Notes under the pieces: generated by a model
The model's input: the letters and a program-made list of their open reading frames with translations, nothing else
The model's database searches: none
Told to the model about the DNA's origin: nothing
DNA from: Flavobacteriales bacterium
Lineage (GTDB): Bacteria; Bacteroidota; Bacteroidia; Flavobacteriales_F; PHOS-HE28
Direction: 5' to 3'
DNA length: 64,000 nucleotides
Assembly: GCA_020635655.1 (NCBI GenBank)
Contig: JACJZI010000013.1
Coordinates: forward strand, 46,650 to 110,649
Shown: in pieces, positions 60,328 through 64,000 of the stretch
Layout of the letters: each line of letters begins with the position of its first letter
Numbering within the stretch: position 1 is the first letter of the stretch
Made by a program: the position numbers and the translations under genes

Positions 60328-60402
60328 GGAAGCATAGCTCAGCTGGTTCAGAGCATCTGCCTTACAAGCAGAGGGTCGCTGGTTCGAATCCGGCTGCTTC
60401 CA
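60328..60402 (+). tRNA. tRNA-Val (anticodon TAC)
   Basis: This is a 75-base cloverleaf. The acceptor stem GGAAGCA pairs with TGCTTCC (discriminator A), the D arm is GCTC/GAGC, the anticodon stem TCTGC/GCAGA encloses the loop CTTACAA with anticodon TAC, and the T arm is GCTGG-TTCGAAT-CCGGC. The 3' CCA is not encoded. It reads GUA and probably GUG by wobble. Confidence 0.95.
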
Positions 60403-60409
60403 CAGCGAC

Positions 60410-60425
60410 CGCCAAGGCTTTGGCG
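60410..60425 (+). terminator. Weak hairpin after the first tRNA-Val
   Basis: CGCCAA, a four-base loop and TTGGCG form a 6-bp stem eight bases after the tRNA. No T-tract follows, so it may only aid 3' processing. Confidence 0.3.
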
Positions 60426-60514
60426 AGCGTGGTCCGCGATCTTCTGTTCACGGCAGCGTCCATTCCTCTTCGTACCGTGATCGATCGGCCCTCCACCGAA
60501 CCCTTCCTTCTTGC

Positions 60515-60522
60515 TATTTTCG
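60515..60522 (+). promoter_or_regulatory. -7 promoter box for the second tRNA-Val
   Basis: TATTTTCG lies exactly 10 bases before the tRNA 5' end, the same spacing as at the first tRNA-Val. The following CGGCCC run is shared too. Confidence 0.65.
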
Positions 60523-60532
60523 CGGCCCCTCC

Positions 60533-60607
60533 GGGACGTTAGCTCAGCTGGTTCAGAGCGCATGCTTCACACGCATGAGGTCACTGGTTCGAATCCAGTA
60601 CGTCCCA
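60533..60607 (+). tRNA. tRNA-Val (anticodon CAC)
   Basis: This is a 75-base cloverleaf. The acceptor stem GGGACGT pairs with ACGTCCC (discriminator A), and the anticodon stem CATGC/GCATG encloses the loop TTCACAC, giving anticodon CAC, which reads GUG. The T arm is ACTGG-TTCGAAT-CCAGT. The 3' CCA is not encoded. Confidence 0.95.
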
Positions 60608-60620
60608 CACCTTGGAGCTG

Positions 60621-60649
60621 CAAGCCCTCCGGATATGCCGGGGGGCTTG
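60621..60649. terminator. Terminator between tRNA-Val and folC
   Basis: CAAGCCCTCCGG, loop ATATG and CCGGGGGGCTTG form a 12-bp stem with one G-T pair. TCATTTTCG follows on the plus strand. It can end the tRNA transcript and the convergent folC operon. Confidence 0.75.
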
Positions 60650-60688
60650 TCATTTTCGAGAGGGGGAATTACGCGTGCGGATCGTCGC

Positions 60689-61906
60689 TTACAAGACCTC
60701 CGCTACCACGAACACACTTCCCGTGACAAGTATCAGGTCATTGAGGGCAGTGGCCCGTCGCGCGGCATGCAAGGCGTCCTTCACGGTGCCGTGAACCCGC
60801 CCGTTCAGCCCGATCGATGCCGCTCTTCGTTGGAGTTCGTCGGCGGGCAGCCCGCGTGGGATGTCCGCTTTGCAGAAATAGTAGGTGGCTTCTTTGGGGA
60901 GTTCCGCGAGCACACGTTCAACGTCCTTGTCGTTCACCGTGCCGAACACGATGTGCAGGCGGTTGAACGGGATGTGCTCCAGCATATGGCGCACCACGCG
61001 AAGGCCATCCACGTTGTGCGCGGCGTCGGCAATGGTGAGCGGTGGTTCGGACAACACCTGCCAGCGGCCTTGCAGACCCGTGTTGCGCACCACGTTCGCC
61101 AGGCCGCGCGCGATGGCCTCATCAGGAATGTTCCAGCCCTTTTCGCGCAGTACGTCGATGGCCGCGAACGCCGTGAGCGCGTTGCGCTGCTGGTGTGGTC
61201 CGGCCAGATCGAGGGCGTAGGGGAGTGGTGCACCTTGATCCGCACGGTGCAATGGCGCTCCCACCTCCGCGGCCTTTTGTTCAAGGACCTCGAGCACCCT
61301 GCCTTCCGCCTCACCCACGATGACCGGTACGCCCGGCTTGATGATCCCCGCCTTCTCGGCAGCGATCTTCTCCAGCGTGTCTCCGAGGAACTGCATGTGG
61401 TCCCAACCCACATTGGTGATCACGCTCACCTCCGGAACGACCACGTTCGTGCTGTCCAAGCGACCGCCCATTCCCGTCTCGAGCACGGCGATGTCCACCC
61501 GTTCCCGACGGAACCACCAGAGTGCGAAGGCGACGCCCCATTCGAAGAAGCTGGGATGCACCGCCTCGAAGGAGGAGCGGAATTGCTCGACGAAGTCAGC
61601 GACCACCTGCTCGTCCACCATGCGCCCATCGATCCGGAAGCGCTCCCGCAGGTCCTTCAGGTGCGGTGAAGTGTGCAGCCCAACGCGCAAACCCGCCTCC
61701 TGCAGCATGCTGGCGAGCATGTGGCTCGTGCTGCCCTTCCCGTTCGTGCCGGCCACGTGGACACACTTCAGTCCGCGCTCCGGGTGGCCCAACCGGTCCA
61801 TCAATGCGAGCGTGTTGCCCAGGTCGGCCTTGTAAGCGGCCGGACCGATACGTTGGAACAGGGGAAGCTGCGCGTAGAGGTACGCCAGCGTCTCCGCGTA
61901 GGTCAC
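60689..61906 (-). CDS. folC: Folylpolyglutamate synthase/dihydrofolate synthase
   Basis: FolC joins glutamate to dihydropteroate and extends the polyglutamate tail of folates. The 405-residue Mur-ligase-like protein has the P-loop CVHVAGTNGKGSTSHMLASML (about residue 48). TSPHLKDLRERFRIDG, LETGMGGRLDSTNVV, ITNVGWDHMQFLGDTLEKIAAEKAGIIKPGVPV and the C-terminal ADAAHNVDGLRVV also match the family. It is slightly short but complete. It starts one base after the tonB stop and is the last gene of the exbB-exbD-tonB-folC run, a gene order I recall from other Bacteroidota. Confidence 0.95.
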   Translation of the reverse strand: MTYAETLAYLYAQLPLFQRIGPAAYKADLGNTLALMDRLGHPERGLKCVHVAGTNGKGSTSHMLASMLQEAGLRVGLHTSPHLKDLRERFRIDGRMVDEQVVADFVEQFRSSFEAVHPSFFEWGVAFALWWFRRERVDIAVLETGMGGRLDSTNVVVPEVSVITNVGWDHMQFLGDTLEKIAAEKAGIIKPGVPVIVGEAEGRVLEVLEQKAAEVGAPLHRADQGAPLPYALDLAGPHQQRNALTAFAAIDVLREKGWNIPDEAIARGLANVVRNTGLQGRWQVLSEPPLTIADAAHNVDGLRVVRHMLEHIPFNRLHIVFGTVNDKDVERVLAELPKEATYYFCKADIPRGLPADELQRRAASIGLNGRVHGTVKDALHAARRATALNDLILVTGSVFVVAEVL

Positions 61907-61907
61907 G

Positions 61908-62705
61908 TTACTCGAGAATGAAGATGAACGTCATCTCGCCGCGCTGTTCGGCGGCGCCGTCGGGCTTCGCGCTGAAGCTGCACTGGAGGGCGGCCTTGCG
62001 GGCGATGCCGAACAGGACCTGGCTGGTGGTGGTGCTTTTGTCCAGGTTGGGTGTCACGCGCGTCACCTTGCCACCGCGGTCCACGAAGATGTTGAGCACG
62101 ACCTTGCCGGCCTCGCTGGGCTTGTCGCTGATGTTGGGCCCTTTCACCAGACCGCGGCCGCCCAGGCTTACGGACCAACCGTCGCCATGGAACGTCCCCA
62201 GGCCTTCGGGCACGCCCGTCTGCACACCCGCATTGCCCGGCGTCTGGCTCGTACCCTCGCCACTGTTGCCGCCACCGCCCTGCCCCCAACTGTTGAGGGC
62301 ATTGGAAAGTTGATCGCTCACCTGCGGTTCCTTCGGCTTCTCCGGCTTGGGCTCCTTGGGCTTCTCGTTCGGTTGGGGCTTGGGTTTCGGCTCTTTCGGC
62401 TTCACCTGTTCCACGGGGCTTTCCTCCTCGGTGGCGACATCCTCGGGCGTATCGGGGCTCTGGTCGGAGACGGCAGGTGCGGTGGCTGCATCCTGGGGTC
62501 CGGGGTCCGGCGTCTCGGTGGTGCCACTGCCTTCATCCGTCGTGCCGAAGTCCGCCATCGCGATCTCGATCCCGGTCTCTTCCGGCAGTGGAACGGGCTG
62601 GGTGAGCCCGATGAAGAGGAAGAGCAGGAGCAGCAGGACGTGGAAGATGATCGTGCCGATCAGCCCCGCGCGCTTGTCCTCCTTGTGTTCGATGGCGATG
62701 TTCAT
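61908..62705 (-). CDS. tonB: Energy transducer TonB
   Basis: TonB carries proton-motive energy from ExbB/ExbD to outer-membrane receptors. The 265-residue protein has an N-terminal membrane anchor (KRAGLIGTIIFHVLLLLLFLFIGL). An acidic Pro/Thr region and a Pro-Lys-Glu spacer (VEQVKPKEPKPKPQPNEKP, about residues 97-130) span the periplasm. A Gly/Asn-rich stretch and the C-terminal fold GKVVLNIFVDRGGKVTRVTPNLDKSTT follow. The ATG at 62705 overlaps the exbD stop (ATGA); a ten-codon longer frame is rejected. Confidence 0.88.
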   Translation of the reverse strand: MNIAIEHKEDKRAGLIGTIIFHVLLLLLFLFIGLTQPVPLPEETGIEIAMADFGTTDEGSGTTETPDPGPQDAATAPAVSDQSPDTPEDVATEEESPVEQVKPKEPKPKPQPNEKPKEPKPEKPKEPQVSDQLSNALNSWGQGGGGNSGEGTSQTPGNAGVQTGVPEGLGTFHGDGWSVSLGGRGLVKGPNISDKPSEAGKVVLNIFVDRGGKVTRVTPNLDKSTTTSQVLFGIARKAALQCSFSAKPDGAAEQRGEMTFIFILE

Positions 62706-63097
62706 TCCGGCTTGGTGGCCAGGATGATCTTCCACTTGTTCCTCTTGGCGATGTCCAGCACGCTCACGGTGACGCCCGTGGGTACGCGCTGGTCCACGTG
62801 CAGCACGACCGCCTGGTCCTGTGGGAATTGCTTCATCCGGTCCTTCAGTACACCCTCCAGGTCCAAAGGATCGATCATCTCGTTGTTCACGGAGAAGTGC
62901 TGGTCTGCATCGATGCGCACGGCCACCTTGGGCTTCTCCTTCGTCTTGTTCGCGCTCTTGGGCAGATCGACCGGCAGCGCATAGGGGCTCACCAGGGTGC
63001 TGACGATCACGAAGAAGATCAGCAGCAGGAACACGAGGTCCGTCATGGAGCTCATGCTGAAGCCCGGATCGATCTTATGGGTGCTTCGCAGGGCCAT
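62702..63097 (-). CDS. exbD: Biopolymer transport protein ExbD
   Basis: The product has 131 residues. It has a short cytoplasmic N-terminus, one membrane helix with the proton-carrying Asp (FSMSSMTDLVFLLLIFFVIVSTLVSP, Asp near residue 20) and a periplasmic domain (VAVRIDADQHFSVNN, VVLHVDQRVPTGVTVSVLDIAKRNKWKIILAT). It pairs with ExbB to harness the proton gradient. It lies six bases after exbB and overlaps tonB by four. Confidence 0.93.
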   Translation of the reverse strand: MALRSTHKIDPGFSMSSMTDLVFLLLIFFVIVSTLVSPYALPVDLPKSANKTKEKPKVAVRIDADQHFSVNNEMIDPLDLEGVLKDRMKQFPQDQAVVLHVDQRVPTGVTVSVLDIAKRNKWKIILATKPE

Positions 63098-63103
63098 GCT
63101 GAC

Positions 63104-63826
63104 CTATTTGGCGGGGGCTTCGAGCACGTCCATGAAGGCGATCGTGCTGGCCTCCATGTTCTGCACCACCTTGTTCACGCGGGCCACCAACGTGTTGTAG
63201 GCGATGTAGGCCAGGATGCCGATGATGAGGCCCGCCACCGTGGTCACCATGGCCTGCATGATACCGCCGGAGAGCTGGTCCAATTCCACGCCCGCACCGC
63301 TGATCTTCATGGTGTGGAAGGTGATGATCATCCCGATCACCGTACCGAGGAACCCGAGCATGGGCGCGGCGCCCGCGATGGTGGCCAGCACCGACAGGCC
63401 CTTTTCCAGCGCGTAGATCTCCAGCTTGCCCGCGTTCTCGATGCTCACCTCGATGTCCTTGAGCGGGCGGCCGATCCGACTGAGCCCCTTGTCCAGCATG
63501 CGGGAGATCGGTGAGCCGGTCTGTGCGCAGAGGTTGCGCGCGGAGTCGATCTTGCCGTCGTGCATGTAGTCGCGGATCTTGTTCATGAAGTTGTCGTCCT
63601 GCTTCAGGGCGCGACGGATCGCCATGGCGCGCTCGATGATGATGTAGACGGCGATCAGGGACATCAGGCCGAGCGGCCCCATGATGTACCAGCCACCGTC
63701 CTTGATCAACTGCCAGATCGAAATGGTCTCCTCGGTGGGGGTGACCGGTTCGCTGGCGACCTGCTCCAGGGTCTGGCGCGCGGCGTCGGCGGCGTCCTGG
63801 AAGGTGGCGAAGAGCTCGAAGTGCAT
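63104..63826 (-). CDS. exbB: MotA/TolQ/ExbB proton channel protein
   Basis: The product has 240 residues and three membrane helices: WYIMGPLGLMSLIAVYIIIERAMAI, GLSVLATIAGAAPMLGFLGTVIGMIITFHTM and MVTTVAGLIIGILAYIAYNTLVARVNKVV. The pore-lining Thr residues of the family are present. A 35-residue N-terminal extension precedes the first helix. With exbD and tonB it forms the inner-membrane energising complex for TonB-dependent uptake. A CAGCTTCG sequence 25 bases upstream and a small hairpin (63852-63866) overlap, so the promoter assignment is uncertain. Confidence 0.93.
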   Translation of the reverse strand: MHFELFATFQDAADAARQTLEQVASEPVTPTEETISIWQLIKDGGWYIMGPLGLMSLIAVYIIIERAMAIRRALKQDDNFMNKIRDYMHDGKIDSARNLCAQTGSPISRMLDKGLSRIGRPLKDIEVSIENAGKLEIYALEKGLSVLATIAGAAPMLGFLGTVIGMIITFHTMKISGAGVELDQLSGGIMQAMVTTVAGLIIGILAYIAYNTLVARVNKVVQNMEASTIAFMDVLEAPAK

Positions 63827-63872
63827 CAGGTGAGGGGTGTTGTTGAAGAACGAAGCTGCGCTTCGGAAATTT

Positions 63873-64000
63873 CAGTTCAGTTGTTCCAAGGCGATGCCGA
63901 AGGCCGTTCGGGTGAGACCGGTGCGCGCGGGGTCCTTCGCGTGCGCACGTTCCAGTGCCTCACCGATGCGGTCGCTCACGTCCTTGAAGATGGCCTGGTC
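63873..64000 (-). CDS. C-terminal end of an unidentified gene (partial)
   Basis: The last 42 codons of a minus-strand gene enter from the right edge: DQAIFKDVSDRIGEALERAH, then AKDPARTGLTRTAFGIALEQLN and the stop. The segment is helical. A weak resemblance to the C-terminal helices of Glu/Leu-type amino acid dehydrogenases is possible but not secure. The 46-base gap to exbB contains a CGAAGC-GCA-GCTTCG hairpin followed by TTCTT on the minus strand, perhaps its terminator. Confidence 0.55.

Noticed and set aside
1..64000. CRISPR array, insertion sequence, prophage or integrative element
   Set aside because: No regularly spaced repeats, transposase, integrase or phage gene was found. The two tRNA genes show no adjacent integrase or duplicated tRNA end.

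Overview
The window reads as chromosomal DNA of a GC-rich member of the Bacteroidota, probably close to Flavobacteriales. The reasons are: type IX secretion parts (a PorV-like porin, a PorU-like C25 sortase, a C-terminally sorted surface protein), a CcoN-CcoO fusion in the cbb3 oxidase, DUF5686 and DUF2795 proteins, TonB/ExbBD, a TolB-like propeller-barrel protein, the kynurenine route, and almost no Shine-Dalgarno sequences. Instead, a TAnnTT(T/C)G box of the kind used by Bacteroidota sigma factors sits a few bases upstream of nearly every first gene of a transcription unit. The assignment is inferred from gene content; no rRNA gene is present. Coding density is very high, and I see no insertion sequence, phage, plasmid or CRISPR array.

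Layout. 1-7165: start of gcvP (minus, cut by the window edge), a small secreted protein, a UbiA-like membrane protein, kynU-kmo (kynurenine to 3-hydroxyanthranilate) and an outer-membrane protein. 7187-13020: an MBL hydrolase divergent from a large TolB/BamA-like protein, then a half-size TauE, an M20 amidohydrolase and a tiny membrane protein. 13114-19561: recQ divergent from tatC-DUF5686-lptB. 19592-26930: purS-pssA divergent from the type IX pair porV and porU-like. 26956-33121: lnt, a type IX cargo protein in its own unit, pabB-tilS and a small conserved gene. 33185-36155: a disulfide-reductase locus with three tandem DsbD alpha-type modules. 36156-36499 is the only gene-free stretch over 300 bases. 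36500-42875: gmhA, comM/yifB, a MORN/TonB-domain protein and secA. 42876-44768: DUF2795 gene, cobalamin adenosyltransferase, O-methyltransferase (all minus).

44862-53633 is a complete cbb3 cytochrome oxidase locus in the order ccoI, ccoS, ccoNO, ccoQ, ccoP, ccoG, ccoH and a TauE/DsbD_2-like membrane protein. This is the high-affinity terminal oxidase plus its copper and assembly factors.

53627-60145 (minus) is one tight carotenoid/light operon headed by an ECF-like sigma factor: sigma, crtI, crtB, idi, photolyase, a 53-residue protein, an SRPBCC protein, crtZ, fused lycopene cyclase. Its genes would turn geranylgeranyl diphosphate (the crtE step is not here) into zeaxanthin-type carotenoid and repair UV damage under one regulator. 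An AT-rich promoter island separates it from two tRNA-Val genes, each with its own promoter. The window ends with folC, tonB, exbD and exbB (minus) and the last 42 codons of an unidentified gene.
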